A program made the translations under genes and the position numbers. A DNA stretch of 64,000 nt from Myrica gale (Eukaryota; Streptophyta; Magnoliopsida; Fagales; Myricaceae): positions 23,326,201-23,390,200 of the forward strand of contig OZ005603.1 of the NCBI GenBank assembly GCA_963930655.1, read 5' to 3'. Positions 24,804 through 36,810 of this stretch are shown here, one piece after another. Within the stretch, counting starts at the first letter, position 1, and the number at the start of each line of letters is the position of its first letter. Under the pieces are notes generated by a model. That model ran no database searches. It was not told the origin of the DNA and saw only the letters and a program-made list of their open reading frames with translations.

Positions 24804-25121
24804 AACGTTAGGGGACTCAATGATAGAGTGAAGCGTTGTAGAATTGTCAATTTATTGCGGGGTTGGAAACCCGATCTGGTTTGTTTTCAGGAGAAGAAAG
24901 TGGTGACTATTTCTAGGGCTTTCGTTAGGAATATTTGGGGGGGTCACATGTTGTATGAAGCCCAAAATTATTTGCTGGAACGTTAGGGGGCTCAATGATA
25001 GAGCGAAGCGTTGTAGAATTGACAATTTGTTGCGGGGTTGGAAACCCGATCTGGTTTGTTTTCAGGAGACGAAAGTGGTGACTATTTCTAGGGCTTTCGT
25101 TAGGAGTATTTGGGGGAGTCC
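24804..25121 (+). repeat. Duplicated LINE endonuclease start (about 143 bp, 175-bp shift)
   Basis: The stretch from AACGTTAGGGG at 24804 to about 24946 recurs from 24979 to about 25121 with only a few substitutions. The duplicated part codes for the N-terminus of the LINE endonuclease. The left copy continues into GTCACATGTTGTATGAAG, while the right copy continues into the rest of the ORF. Either a local tandem duplication or a second, strongly truncated LINE copy would explain it. Confidence 0.8.
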
Positions 25122-28100
25122 CATTTTGGTTGGTGTTGTTTGGAGGCGAGTGGTGCTTCGGGGGGGGGTATTGATCCTTTGGGATACGAGGGTCCTTGAG
25201 TTGGTGGAGTCTTATGTTGGTAGTTGTTCAATTTCGGTTATTTTGAGAAATGTGGAGGATGGGGTTCTTTGGGGATTCTCGGGGGTGTATGGTCCTAATG
25301 TGGATAGTATGAGGAGACTTTTGTGGGAGGAGTTAGCAAGGGTGATGGCTTGGTGGAACTTACCGTGGTGTCTTGGGGGGATTTTAATATTTCTCGTTTT
25401 CCGAGTGAACGTTCCGGGTTGGAGGTTTTCAGTAATGCCATGCTGGAATTTTCGGTATTTATTGATGAAAATCAATTGATTGATATGCCTTTGTTGGGTG
25501 GGCTTTATACTTGGTCGAATGGTAGGTTTACTCAATCTTGGTCCAGAATTGACCGATTTCTTTTCAATTCCAGTTGGGAGTCCTTATTTCTGGAGGTTTG
25601 TCAGAGGCGCTTACCACGCTTGTATTCGGATTATTTTCCGATTATTCTGGAGAGTGGGTTTGTGGGAAGAGGTAGGAAGCCCTTTAGATTTGAGAACATG
25701 TGGCTTAAGGCTGATGGATTTGTTGACAGGGTGGGGTCGTGGTGAAGGTCTTACGTTTTCTTTGGGTCTCCAAGCTTTGTTCTTGATTCTAAGTTGAAGG
25801 CTTTAAAGAGGGACATTAAGATATGGAATCATGAGGTCTTCGGGGATATTGCCTTGAGGAAATCCTCGTTGTTACATGAGTTATCATCCTTGGATGTTTT
25901 GGATAAGGGTGGGCCATTGATGAGGAAGGCAAAGTTCGGAAGTTGGAAGTTTTGGGGGAGTTGGATCATTTGATTGATTTGGAGGAGACTAGTTGGAGGC
26001 AGAAATCTAGAGCTCTTTGGCTCAAAGAGGGTGGCAGATGCACCAAATTTTTCCATAGGGTGGCTAATTCCAACAGAAAGGTTAATTATATTTCTTCTTT
26101 GGAGGTTAAGGGGGAACTTGTGGAGGACCCCGAGCGTATTTCTGATGAGATTCTCAGTTTTTATCTCTCCTTGTATAGGAAGTCTTTCTTTTGGAGACCT
26201 TCGCTGGATGATTTGGGTTTTAATTCGATTACTGGGGAGGATGCGACTTGGCTTAAAAGACCCTTTGATGTAGATGAAGTGACGGGTGTTGTGCGAAGTC
26301 TCAATGGTGATAAAGCCCCTGGTCCTGATGGTTTCTCTATGGCATTCTATCAATCTTGTTGGGACATCATTAAGGACGATGTTCTTTCCATGTTCAACGA
26401 GTTTGCTCAATTTGGGAAATTTGTTAGAAGTATCAATGTCACTTTCATTATTTTGATTCCCAAGAAGCATGGTGCTGTTGAGTTGAAGGATTTCAGGCCT
26501 ATCAGCCTTGTGGGAGGGGTCTATAAAATTCTGACCAAAGTTTTGGCTAATAGCTGAGGATGGTCCTGGAGAAAATTAAATCGCCTTCCCAGGGAGCTTT
26601 TGTGAGGGGTAGACAAATATTGGATTCGGTCTTGGTTTCTAGTGAGTGCATCGACTCCAGGATGCGCTCTTCCTTGCCCGGTATGCTTTGCAAGCTTGAT
26701 ATCCATAAGGCTTATGATCACGTTAACTAGAGATTTCTTTTATATTTGTTAAGGAGGTGTGGCTTTGGCGATAAATGGTGCAGCTGGATTGAGTTTGTAT
26801 TTCTACAGTTAGATTTTCGGTGTTAGTGAATGGATCTCCTGAAGGCTTTTTTGGTAGTTCTCGGGGTCTGCGCCAGGGCGACCCCCTTTCTGTTTGTTAT
26901 TGTTATGGAAGCTCTGAGTAGGATGCTGAACAAGTTGGTGGACATTAGTTTCATGGAGGGCTTCTCCGTTGGGAGTGGTGGAGTGAGCATCTTTCATTTA
27001 CTCTTTGATAACAATACCCTTATTTTGTGTGGGGCTGAGGAGCGTCAATTTCGTTATCTTCGTTGTCTTCTTCTCTGTTTTGAGGCGGTGTCTGGACTTA
27101 AGATTAATCTCAAAAAATTTGAAGCTATTCCCATTGGAGTGGTGGATAATGTCCAGGAGTTGACTGATATCATGGGCTGCACCGCTGCAGAGTATCTTCC
27201 TTGCCCTTTTTTGTATCTTGGGCTTCCTCTGGGTGCGTATTTCAAAAGCTCCCACATTTGGAACGACATTATTGAGAGAACGGAAAAGAGGTTGGCTGGG
27301 TGGAAGCAAAGTTACCTCTCGAAAGGAGGTAGAATTACTTTGATCAAGTCTACTCTCGCTAATCTTCCGACCTACTTTTTGTCTCTTTTCCCTATTCTCT
27401 CTACTGTGGTTAGTAGATTGGAGAAGTTACAAATGAATTTCTTGTGGTGTAATGATAGTGATCAGCATAAGTTTCATTTACTTAATTGGGATAAGGTCTG
27501 CTGCCCTATTAGATTCGGTGGTTTGGGTATTAGGCTTCTGTCCACCTTCAATAAGGCTTTGCTTGGGAAGTGGTTGTGCTGTTTTGCTTGTGAGCGTAAT
27601 TGTTTGTGGAGGAATGTGGTCGTGGAGAAGTTTAGATGTGAGGTGGGTACGTGGGTGGCAGACCATTCAGAGGAGAGGTTCTTTTGGTGTTAATCTTTGA
27701 AGGTATATCAGAAAGTGGGGGGATCTTCTCGACCACAATAGCCGATTTGTGGTGGTTTGTGGTAATAGTGTTCGTTTCTGAAGCGATCTTTGGTGTGTAG
27801 ATAGACCTTTGCGATTTTCTTTTCCGCTTTTCTTCGTCATTGCTAGAGATAAGGACGCCATGGTGGCGGATTATTGGGATAGAAATTCATGTCCGGGGGT
27901 TTGGAATGTCCAATTTGTTAGGGAAGCAAATGATTGGGAGCTTGAGGTTTTTCGTCCTTTATTAAGCTCCTTTATGGCATGGTCATAAGGAGTGGAGTTG
28001 ATGATAAATTGTGTTGGTTGGGTTCCAAATCCAATAAGTTCTCGGTGAAGTCGATGTATGGGCTTCTTCATTGCAGCACCTATGTTTCGTTTCCTTAGAA

Positions 28101-28731
28101 ACAAATTCGACTATCTTTTGCTCCCATGAGAGTCTCCGTCTTTGTATGGGAGGTTGCCCATGGTCGCATTCTGAGTATCGACAATCTGAGGATGAGGGGT
28201 CTTTGCTTATTGGATTGGTGTTTTCTTTGTAGATGCAGTGGGGAATATGTGAATCACATTTTTCTTTATTGTGAGGTGGTCAGGGACTTATGTCACGTCC
28301 CGTGCTCATACTTACCCCATAGGCTCACCTATAGTAATGATATGCACATAGGCGAAGATTATGGCACTTATGTCGTTATGAGTCTTCGTCCATTTATCAA
28401 GGAACTTAGCGGAAAGTGTATAAATCGTAATGAGAAGTTGGAAAAAGGTCATAAGGTAAAAACTCTACGTTTTACAAAAGGTTAGAAATAAAATCCAAAT
28501 AAGTCAAAAGTGTCGGATCATAAGCTTATGAGTAGAAATAAGAAGCTTGAGATAAAAGATGAGAAAAACATCACAAAGGAGATTGAAAACCTGACATAAT
28601 AAGCACAACTTTAAAAGTTGAGCTACATCCTCCCGTGACTACAAAAGGCTACAAGTTCAAAAACTTCCTGATACACAAGAACAAACTCTAGAGAAAACAT
28701 TCTAACAAGCCTAAGAAGGATGTTAAACCTC

Positions 28732-28998
28732 CTAGTCCGAGTCCGATGAAAGATCTATAAGCTCAGACCTCTGAAATGCACTACTATCTCCTGTCAGTGG
28801 GGAAGGAACATAATCGAGCCTCAGCCACTCAGGCAGTACATCTGGTAACCCAAAGTCCTCAAATCGGGGTAACGGGGATGATGGAGATAGTGGGGGTACA
28901 GGGAGTGGTAGGGACATAAGGGATTGGGGTACGTGGGGTGGGGGTACATGAGATGGGGGTTGAGCCTCCCTGAAGAACCAGTGGGCCTCATACTCCAC
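28732..28998 (-). CDS. Proline-rich 88-codon open frame inside the solo LTR (doubtful)
   Basis: The frame starts MEYEAHWFFREAQ, has repeated P/H/V/S-rich words (PPSHVPPPHVPQ, LPLPVPPLSPSSPLP) and ends LIDLSSDSD. It lies in the sense orientation of the LTR. Overlapping frames in the same zone are similarly open because the DNA is a CCAC/GGGGT-rich short-period sequence, so it may be chance. No family was recognised. Confidence 0.2.
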   Translation of the reverse strand: MEYEAHWFFREAQPPSHVPPPHVPQSLMSLPLPVPPLSPSSPLPRFEDFGLPDVLPEWLRLDYVPSPLTGDSSAFQRSELIDLSSDSD

Positions 28999-29607
28999 TG
29001 ATACTCCAAGGGAATCCGAGACTCATGTCCGAATCTTGAGCACCAGCACATAGGGGTGGAAATCATAGGTCAACTCTTCCTCGAATAGCTTCATTCTTCA
29101 ATACCCAAGTTGCCAAGTATTGCAAAAAGCAACATAATAGAGAAATGGTGAGTCCTATTGACTCAGTAAGGTGGGGGTGGGGAAAACATGATCAAACAAA
29201 TACAGTGCATATAATTCATCAAAGCATGATGTAGAACAAACTTCCAGGACAATAAGTATAAGCACAAACAATCTGAAGTATGCAATGCATCACACCATCA
29301 TTGGTTCTTGAGGAGTTCCCGGTGTCTATTCTCTTCACCCCCAGAGTCGGGTTGTGCGTCCCCTCTCCTTCTATGGGACTGTCTCGTGCTTCCAGCACCA
29401 GGACCCTTATCATAACATTACGCCTTAGCGTTCATAAAGGAGTTCACTCACTCCCTTAAACTTCAAATCAAGGCCTATTGGGCCTCTTTAGACCACACTG
29501 GGCCCTTTCTCAAAGTATTAGTGGACATAATGTTCTTTTAGGGGTATTGGGCCTAAAATCCATTTAGGCTCCTATACGGGCTTTGTGATTTGAGCCCTTA
29601 TTCCAAG

Positions 29608-30440
29608 AAAATTAAAGGCAAACAATAAGGATTCTTCAAAAAAATTAAAGGCAAACAATGATCATTTGTAACATCATCATAGGATATGCACAAGGCATCA
29701 TTTTCATACTTCCATCTTTCATAACCTCTTTCATCTTTCATAACTTCTTTCTTGAGCTCAAGGCTCCTTTCTTTGGCCCCATTTGGCCTCTTCTTGATCA
29801 GGGATACTTTCATCATCATACTCATTATTGCATCATCATTTCATATCACATATTCATAACATTGCATCATAGAACCATGGAATGCAACATGCAACATTAT
29901 TTTCATTAACCAACCCGTAGTCTATAAGACTTATTCCCATTGTCATAGCTCATGGATTATATCAAGAATGCTTTGAATCATCAAACCAACTCAGCAAACA
30001 TATTATAAGAAATATTCATCAAGCTTTATCATGCAAATTAAAGGCAAACAATAAGGATTCTTCAAGAAAATTAAAGGCAAACAATGATCATTTGTAACAT
30101 CATCATAGGATATGCACAAGGCATCATTTTCATACTTCCATCTTTCATAACCTCTTTCATCTTTCATAACTTCTTTCTTGAGCTCAAGGCTCCTTTCTTT
30201 GGCCCTATTTGGCCTCTTCTTGATCAGGGATACTTTCATCATCATACTCATTATTGCATCATCATTTCATATCACATATTCATAACATTGCATCATATAA
30301 CCATGGAATGCAACATGCAACATCATTTTCATTAACCAACTCGTGGTCTATAAGACTTATTCCCACTGTCATAGCTCATGGATTATATCAAGAATGCTTT
30401 GAATCATCAATAAGAAATATTCATCAAGCTTTATCATGCA
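29608..30440. repeat. 426-bp tandem duplication inside the solo LTR
   Basis: Copy 1 starts AAATTAAAGGCAAACAATAA at 29608 and copy 2 starts with the same words at 30034. The copies differ by a handful of substitutions and a short deletion near the end of copy 2 (about 30410). Each copy itself begins with two short AAATTAAAGGCAAACAA repeats. Identical mirror frames on both strands in the two copies are by-products. Confidence 0.9.
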
Positions 30441-32178
30441 AGAGGGTCTAGATTAGGTTTTACTTCATGACATCCTTGTATCTTTCTTTTTGTAAAATGT
30501 TGAACCCAACCTGACCTTAATATATTCATCATTGAATCACAACTCTATGTACACCAATAAGCATGATCAAACATCACAAAAGAACATGTTATCCATTCAC
30601 AAAACACAAGAGTCTAAACTCTCACTAAAGCATGAAGTTCTAACCCTTACCTTGGTGATCTCGGGTAGCTCTTGATGTTCTCCTATAAACACAAGATCTA
30701 TAGGTTAATAAAACTGATCTAAGGCTAAGAAGAAGTGGAAATGATGATGAGGAAATAGAGAAGAGGAGGTGCAAGGGAGTGTTCAAGGCCTTGGCCGAAC
30801 CCCTTGCCAACCTACCTTGCATGGAAGTTTTCACCTTCCTTCTCTTCTTCCTCCCTTCTTTCTCTCCTTTCTCTCCTTCCTTTCCCTCTTGGCCGAATGC
30901 TCTCAACGCTCACTCTCTTCTCTCTAACTCAAATGGCCGGCTGTGGTTTGAGGAATGCATGGCAAGGGTTGGCTTTTATAGCCAACCTTGCCATCATTTG
31001 GTTAAGAGGTGGCTGCCACAAGCAAGCCCCTTGATTGGGTGGCTTGGGAAGGCATAAGGGCTGGAGGAGCCAAATGGCACACTCCCCCTTCCCTAGGTGC
31101 TGATCAAGGACACTTACACAAGCTAAGTTCATCTCAAAATCACATCACTTTGTGATTATAAGCAAGCATGGCCGGTTGGTCCAATTTTGCATCTCACTAT
31201 TCATGCAACAAAGGCCAAAAACATGGGACAAGGGAAAAAGACAAAGAGAACAAGACAAAGCCAAGATTTTCATGTGTGTGTCGTGTGCTCTAGGGAGGAG
31301 AGAGAGAGTGAGACCAACATGACATCAAATTAGACTTAGGTTAACAAAATAATTAGCTAAGTTACAAAGTTAATCAATGCATATGTTAGAAAAGGAAATA
31401 GGTAATTAGTCAAGTACCTAATCGAGATTAGTGATAGAGTAATCAAGATTGACACTAGGTAAAGATTTTAGATGTAAGCAAGATAATGAAGAGGGAAAGA
31501 GATTATGCATACCGAAATTCATTAGTGAAATTAGAACCAAATGAATTATGTGTTAAGAAATCAAACCTTGTATTTAGAAGATGTTAAATATGAGCTATTG
31601 ATGTATATTTAGGAAAAATATCATGTGGTTAAATCAAGCAATAGGAATACTAAGGTTTTAATACGAAATTGGAAGAATTTTGAATGCATAGAAACCGGTA
31701 AAAATAGAGACAATCACGATCATAATCATTAATAGGCTAAATACGAGAAATCGAGGAAATTAAGAAATTTAGATAAATTAGGGGATTTAGGGAAGGGGTG
31801 TCACAACTTATGGGCTCATGTGTTTAGTATTATGGATTATTATTGGGTTATGCCTCCGCAGGTGGTTGATGTGTTGTTTTGCTGGAAGAGGAAGTTTGAT
31901 GATCCTCATGCTCTAATTGTGTGAAAATTGATCCCCTTGTGCATTTGGTGGACTCTCTGGAGGGAGAGGAATGATAGATGCTTTGAGAACACTTTTTTGT
32001 CTGTTGAGGGGTAAACTGATGAGATCTCTATTTTCTTGGGGCTCAGCTGTGTTGGGTTCTCGTTTCTGTGATTTTTCTGATTTCCTTAGTTTTGTAGCTT
32101 GTTTGGCTTAGGTTTCAGTATAGCTCTTTGTACTGTTCCTTCTTTGGTTTTTTAATAAAATTTTCCTTACTTATAAAA

Positions 32179-33714
32179 AAACTTCTTCACAAACATCGAT
32201 ACAACTCCAACATCACCTAAAAATTCTAAAAACACTTCAAATCCTATATATCTCATCAAAGCGAACATGCCCTTAGTGGTGAGCCACCCAAAACCTACCA
32301 ATGTATCAATTAAAGCGGGCGCTCACGTGAAAAGCTAATTAATTCCCTTTGCCAAAAAAGAAAATACAAACCCCGTATACCCTTTTGTTTTAAGTTGACA
32401 CGATAAAATAACACGTTGTTTTGATATAGTTAAAGTATCTTCAAAATTTAAGTGCATAAAATTTAGATTCCATCGTGTAACTAATACTTTAATAGTAGAA
32501 AATGTCTTGGGTGCTTTTTATTTCACAAAAATCCTCCCTTCCACTTCGTAGCATTATTATGAGTGAACATGGATCTTTAACTACATGACCGAAGAAAGCA
32601 TAACGAATATCATCATTAACTTTCTTCCAATTTCGAAAGTCTTTCACGATAAATTTACTAGTTCATCCTATTGACTTTTTACTAAATAGATAACAATAAA
32701 GATTATACGTGGCATCTTTTATAGGAGAATATTATAACCATTGGAAGATCTTATACCAAGATTATTGAAATCGTCAACGATTATTCTCAGTTTCAGAAAA
32801 TGGGTACTCACAACTATCTGAATGAGTAAATTGATATGCCTAACTTTAAGATAAGCTCATTTAATTCTATCTTGTTGATTGATTAGATACTCTCATATTT
32901 GAGGATGTAACCTTGGATCTCGTTCTAGAGTATATCTTTGTCTTGCAATTTACTTATTGTAATCTTTAAAGGACGTTGCTCTTGCTTAGAAAATGAAGGT
33001 TGAGAACTAGAAGTTGCCGAAGACACCTTATAATCATAATTTTGTTTTCTTTAAAAAAACATCAATTGTCTTTGGCTCGCTTATAATGCAAACAACAAAT
33101 TTTTGAAGAACCTAAAAAATAATTTTTTATTAGTTATAATCGTCTATACAACTTGTAGCACAATAATCAATGTGCTAGTATAAAATGTATCACTACAAAA
33201 GAAATCGACAAAGTAACATGTACAAACATTTAACACTCATGATAAATTTTGTTTAAGATTTTATTGCCCTAATGTTCGTACAGCTATAATGATCGAATTG
33301 AAGCAAAATTTTTGTTTTGAGTGTAAAACACGGTTGAAGTCTAATATCTCAAATAGAAGGTTGACTTTTGCTTGTTTCAAGACAGAGGATAGATAAGATA
33401 GAGAAACGGTTGAAGCCTATCTTCTATCATGCGTGTAAACGGGTTTTTATTTGTTTCAGTCTTCTATGAATATCATTTATCTTTATTGCTTTTCTGTTCA
33501 TTTACACGAACAGTCGCACAACACACTTTACCTCACTTCCTCACGTCAACTTCTTCTTCTTGTTTTTTTCACCGTGTTTAAGGGGCTTTCTGTTTTCTTT
33601 TATTCTTTATTTTTTCATCTATTTTTCTTTATTTTCTAAGAGTATGGGGCTTCTTGCTCAAGGTGGGACCTTAGGAAACTGCTTAAGTTACCTTACCCTT
33701 GGGCCGATCCTCCT
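32179..33714. other. AT-rich intergenic DNA
   Basis: No gene, conserved protein fragment or complete element was recognised. Open frames are short and T- or A-rich (for example 33451-33639). Confidence 0.4.
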
Positions 33715-34510
33715 CTTAAGAAATTTATAGACTATGAATTCAAAATCAAAGATCTCGTCACCTTGAAATACTTCTTGGAAATTGATGTTGTCAGGTCTCC
33801 CCAAGGTATACACATCTGTCAGCGCAAATATACCTTAGATATCCTTACTGATTTAGGTACACTTGGATCTAAGCCTCTCGAAGTTCCCATGGATCAAAAC
33901 TTGAAACTTAGCAAGGATAAAGGTGATTTGCTCCCTGATCTAACTGTTTATAGGAGGTTGATTGGTCGACTCCTCTACTTGACTCTAACTCGGTCAGTTA
34001 TTGCCTTCAAACATTGAGTCAATTTATGGATCAACCCACATTAGCTCATCTTGCAGCTGCTCACAAGGTGCTTAGGTACTTTAGAATAACCCCTGGACAA
34101 GGATTGATGTTATCTGCCTCTTTTTCTCTTTAGTTGCAAGCCTATTGTGATTCAGATTGAGCTTTTTGCCCTGACACTAGGCGCTCTATCACTGGCTATT
34201 GCATTCTACTTGGTAATTCTCTCCTCTATTGGAAATCCAAAAAGCAAACAGTGGTATCTTGGTCTTCCGTTGAAGCTGAATATAGAGCTATGAAAACAAT
34301 TTGTTCTGAGCTTACTTGGCTCCGGTATATCCTTGCTGATCTTCACCTACCTCATCCTCAAATCATCTCTCTCTTTTGTGACAACCAAGTTGTCATCCAC
34401 ATTGCAGCCAATTCGGTCTTTCATTAGTGTACCAAGCACATCGAGGTTGACTGTCATTTGGTCCATGATCATATGCAAGGGGGCAACATTATTCCCACTT
34501 GTGCAATATG
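33715..34510 (+). pseudogene. Ty1/copia pol remnant (reverse transcriptase end and RNase H)
   Basis: The plus-strand frame holds copia hallmarks: FKIKDLVTLKYFLEIDV, GIHICQRKYTLDIL, and a VPMDQNLKL...YRRLIGRLLYLTLTR block, then a stop (34015-34017). After frameshifts and stops come RNase H-like [30 protein letters not shown] and [14 protein letters not shown]. Gag, integrase and most of the reverse transcriptase are absent. This is a 5'-truncated, dead remnant. Confidence 0.9.
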
Positions 34511-34566
34511 AGAATATAAAATATATATTCACCATCTTGTGGGCGGGTATTATTCCAGTCCATCCA

Positions 34567-34919
34567 TGTTGTTGTCCATAAGCCCATTGGCGACCCATCA
34601 AACAAAAGCATAAAAGGATGCCCAAAGCCCACACGATGAGTACTGTCATTTTAACATTCTTATTCTTTTATTTCTTCTTTTCCATTTTTTGCTCAACTGC
34701 GTCGTCTTTGGTACTAGAAAGAGCCCCTCAGGAGGGCATGCATAAGCTCCTCTGTGTGGAATTGGTTTGATTCTTTCTTGTACAAAGTTATTTATTTTCT
34801 TCTTACTATACAGATTGCAATTTGAGGAAATATACAGTGTTTCTCTGTGACTTGTGCTCTCTCCTTTTCCCTTTCTTTTTCTCACTCATTATTCCATTGA
34901 TTTTCTGCGTTTTCTTACA
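34567..34919 (+). mobile_element. Possible 3' LTR of the copia remnant
   Basis: Directly downstream of the RNase H remnant, the stretch starting TGTTGTTGTCCATAAGCCC and ending TTTTCTTACA has TG...CA ends. No partner LTR is present for comparison and no target duplication can be tested, so the limits are a guess. Confidence 0.3.
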
Positions 34920-36059
34920 TAGTCCAAGTCGACGGAGGGATAAAACAAACTCAAGGGTTCCCTCACGAACTTTTTTGGAACAAATTGAGGCTTAAAATCA
35001 ATCGAAAACTTTAGTGGATAGCGCGCAATGTATGCATAAATAAGGCGTTAATATTTTATCATGGGTTTAAAGTTTATTGTCCTACAATTTTAAAGAAGTT
35101 GATTTTGGTCACGATCAAGTACCAACGGATCAGTTAATTGACACACATTGATGATAGTAGGACTACTTTAGAGCTCCAAATAGTATTGGGCTACTTCAGC
35201 CCAAATAGAGTTTTGAAATATATTGGCCCCATGTATAATTCACTTGAATAGAGTAGAGCACATGGAATCCATGTGAGCGATCCCAGTAAAAAATAAAGGA
35301 AAAAATACATTTTATAACCATAAACTATCGGGTAGTGACACATTGCATCCTAAACTATTATCTTTAAGACATTATACTCTCAAATTATTATTGTTAGACA
35401 GTTGCACCCTAAACTATCAATTTTGACACATTACACCCTTCAACTACTAATATTAAACACTTTGCACCCTCTATTTGACAATAATACCCTTTAAAAATGA
35501 ATGAATTGATAATAATATCTTTGATATATGCAAAATGGGTCGAGAACATTATAATCATTTTAGTCTAAAAATTTGACAAAGAGTATAAAGTGTAAAAAAT
35601 TAATAGTTAGAGGGTGTAATATATCAAAATTGTTATTTTAAAGTGCAAATTGTAAAAAAAATTATAATAATTTATGGATGAAAAATATATTTTATCTAAA
35701 GAATAATAAAAAACGACCCTACAAATAAATAAACAAATAAACAAGTGCGACTCCCCCAAAAGTCTTTTTTTTCCCTATTCTGTTGACTGTAGTAGCGGTC
35801 TTTCTCGTGTGATAGCCACTTTGCAAAAGTCGCGTGCTGCTGAAGAGCGTGGAGATGAAATCTCTACAAACTGACGGGATACGAAATGAAGGTAGTAAAT
35901 GAAAAAGATTGATTGATTGATGGACTGATCGAGGCAGCATGCACCGATCCTTACGCAGAGTAGAGCATCAGCATGACGACCACAGATTGATCTGCCGAGA
36001 CCAGCCTGTGGGTGGCAACTATTGTGGGTCCCAACTCTTATGGGTTCCATTGACCCAAA
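34920..36059. other. AT-rich intergenic DNA with one MITE
   Basis: Apart from the foldback MITE at about 35300-35697, I see no gene. Minus-strand frames at 35719-36080 have no recognisable domains. Confidence 0.4.
35300..35697. mobile_element. Foldback MITE (about 400 bp)
   Basis: The left side (TACATTTTATAACCATAAAC, then repeated CATTGCATCC/TTGCACCCT words) is inverted-complementary to the right side (AGGGTGTAATATATCAAAA ... TTTATGGATGAAAAATATA). Long imperfect terminal inverted repeats and short coding-free length fit a MITE related to those at 43767 and 44292. The target duplication is not clear. Confidence 0.55.
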
Positions 36060-36067
36060 CATTACAC

Positions 36068-36529
36068 TAGGCCTGTCCAAAAAACCGGCCGGACCGGACC
36101 GGACCGGCCAAACCGGACCGGCCCGGACCGGTTTTGACCCAAACCGGTTGACTTTTTAGTCAACCGGGTTGACCGGACCGGCAAACCGGTGTATTCCGGT
36201 CCGGTTCCGGGTTACCCTCATGAAAACCCGGGACCGGACCGGAGTATACCTCTCCAAACCGGCCCAAACCGGAAATTGGCCCAAAAAGGCAAGGCCCAAC
36301 CCAAAAACCGGCCCAAAATGGCATGACCCAACTCAAAACCGGCCCAAAATGTCATGGCCCAAACCGGCCCAAACCGACCCAGACCGGACCGGTCAAACCG
36401 GAAACCGGACCGGACCGGTCCGGTCATATAACCGGTCCGGTCCGGTCCGGTCTATATACTTTGAAAAAGTTCCGGTTTGGCCGGCCAAACCGGACCGAAC
36501 CGGACCGGACCGGCTGTTGGACACCCCTA
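36068..36529. mobile_element. hAT MITE composed of ACCGG motif arrays (462 bp)
   Basis: TIRs TAGGCCTGTCCAA (left) and, read inwards from the right, TAGGGGTGTCCAAC. There is a perfect 8-bp target duplication CATTACAC (36060-36067 and 36530-36537). The interior is almost entirely permutations of AAACCGG, GGACCGG and CCGGTCCGG in both orientations. Open frames across it on both strands (for example 36169-36591 plus, 36427-36218 minus) are artefacts of this composition. hAT superfamily assignment rests on the 8-bp duplication and TAGGSSTGT ends. Confidence 0.9.
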
Positions 36530-36810
36530 CATTACACGGTAACGTCGGTGGTCCGCATCCATTTACTCAGTCTGCCTCCCACTGGAGATGATTCAACTGG
36601 GAAACCTCACACGCGCCTATGACCTTATCATGACAGTCGCTCTCGTCTGCTTAGGGAGCCCCGGTTTATCCTGGTCCCACTGCTTTGCAGAGTAGTCCTC
36701 AAATTATTGTAATTAACACGTAATTGGATTAGATTTTCTATTTTTTAATTATATTATATAATTTATAGAGAAACATACACAATAAATAATATTGGATTCA
36801 GATTATCTAT

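Larger units (their letters stand above)
28291..31805 (-). mobile_element. Large solo LTR (3.5 kb) inserted in the LINE
   Basis: The element is bounded by a perfect 5-bp duplication ACTTA (28286-28290 and 31806-31810). On the minus strand it begins TGTGACACCCCTTCCC and ends GGGACGTGACA, that is TG...CA. It cuts the zf-RVT codons of the LINE, which resume on the other side. No gag, pol or second LTR is present, so a solo LTR or a coding-free LTR-type element is the best reading. The minus orientation is supported by TATAAAAG at 30980-30973 about 0.8 kb from its start, with a GA-rich leader downstream. It contains a 426-bp tandem duplication and a proline-rich 88-codon frame (28998-28732, minus). 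Confidence 0.75.
24799..32178 (+). mobile_element. Decayed LINE (L1-type) retrotransposon, interrupted by a solo LTR
   Basis: A plus-strand LINE without ORF1. The endonuclease starts MKPKIICWNVRGLNDRAKR (24955), runs through LVCFQETKV, and after a frameshift near 25380 continues with GDFNISRFPSERSGL and LYTWSNGRFTQSWSRIDRFL. Reverse transcriptase blocks follow: WLKEGGRCTKFFHRVANSNR, GDKAPGPDGFSMAFYQSCW, LKDFRPISLVGGVYKILTK (stop just after), [13 protein letters not shown], then, across another frameshift, a degraded RQGDP block and [14 protein letters not shown]. The catalytic FADD box reads FDNN. The zf-RVT domain ([19 protein letters not shown]) is cut at 28290 and resumes at 31806 ([17 protein letters not shown]). 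The 3' end has AATAAA and a short A run near 32155-32178. The target duplication was not recognisable. Many frameshifts and stops: a pseudo-element. Confidence 0.9.

Noticed and set aside
29598-30335. Paired nearly identical open frames on both strands
   Set aside because: By-products of the 426-bp tandem duplication within the solo LTR; no coding signal.
29600-30440. CRISPR-like or satellite array
   Set aside because: Only two long copies, in a plant LTR; no regular short repeat-spacer pattern exists anywhere in the window.
30899-30930. A miR156-like core (AGAAGAGAGTGAGC on the minus strand) in the large solo LTR
   Set aside because: It sits in a GA/CT-rich leader, matches only about 14 central bases, and shows no hairpin partner nearby.
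36169-36622. Long plus- and minus-strand open frames (up to 140 codons)
   Set aside because: They are translations of the ACCGG array of the hAT MITE; the same composition opens several frames at once.
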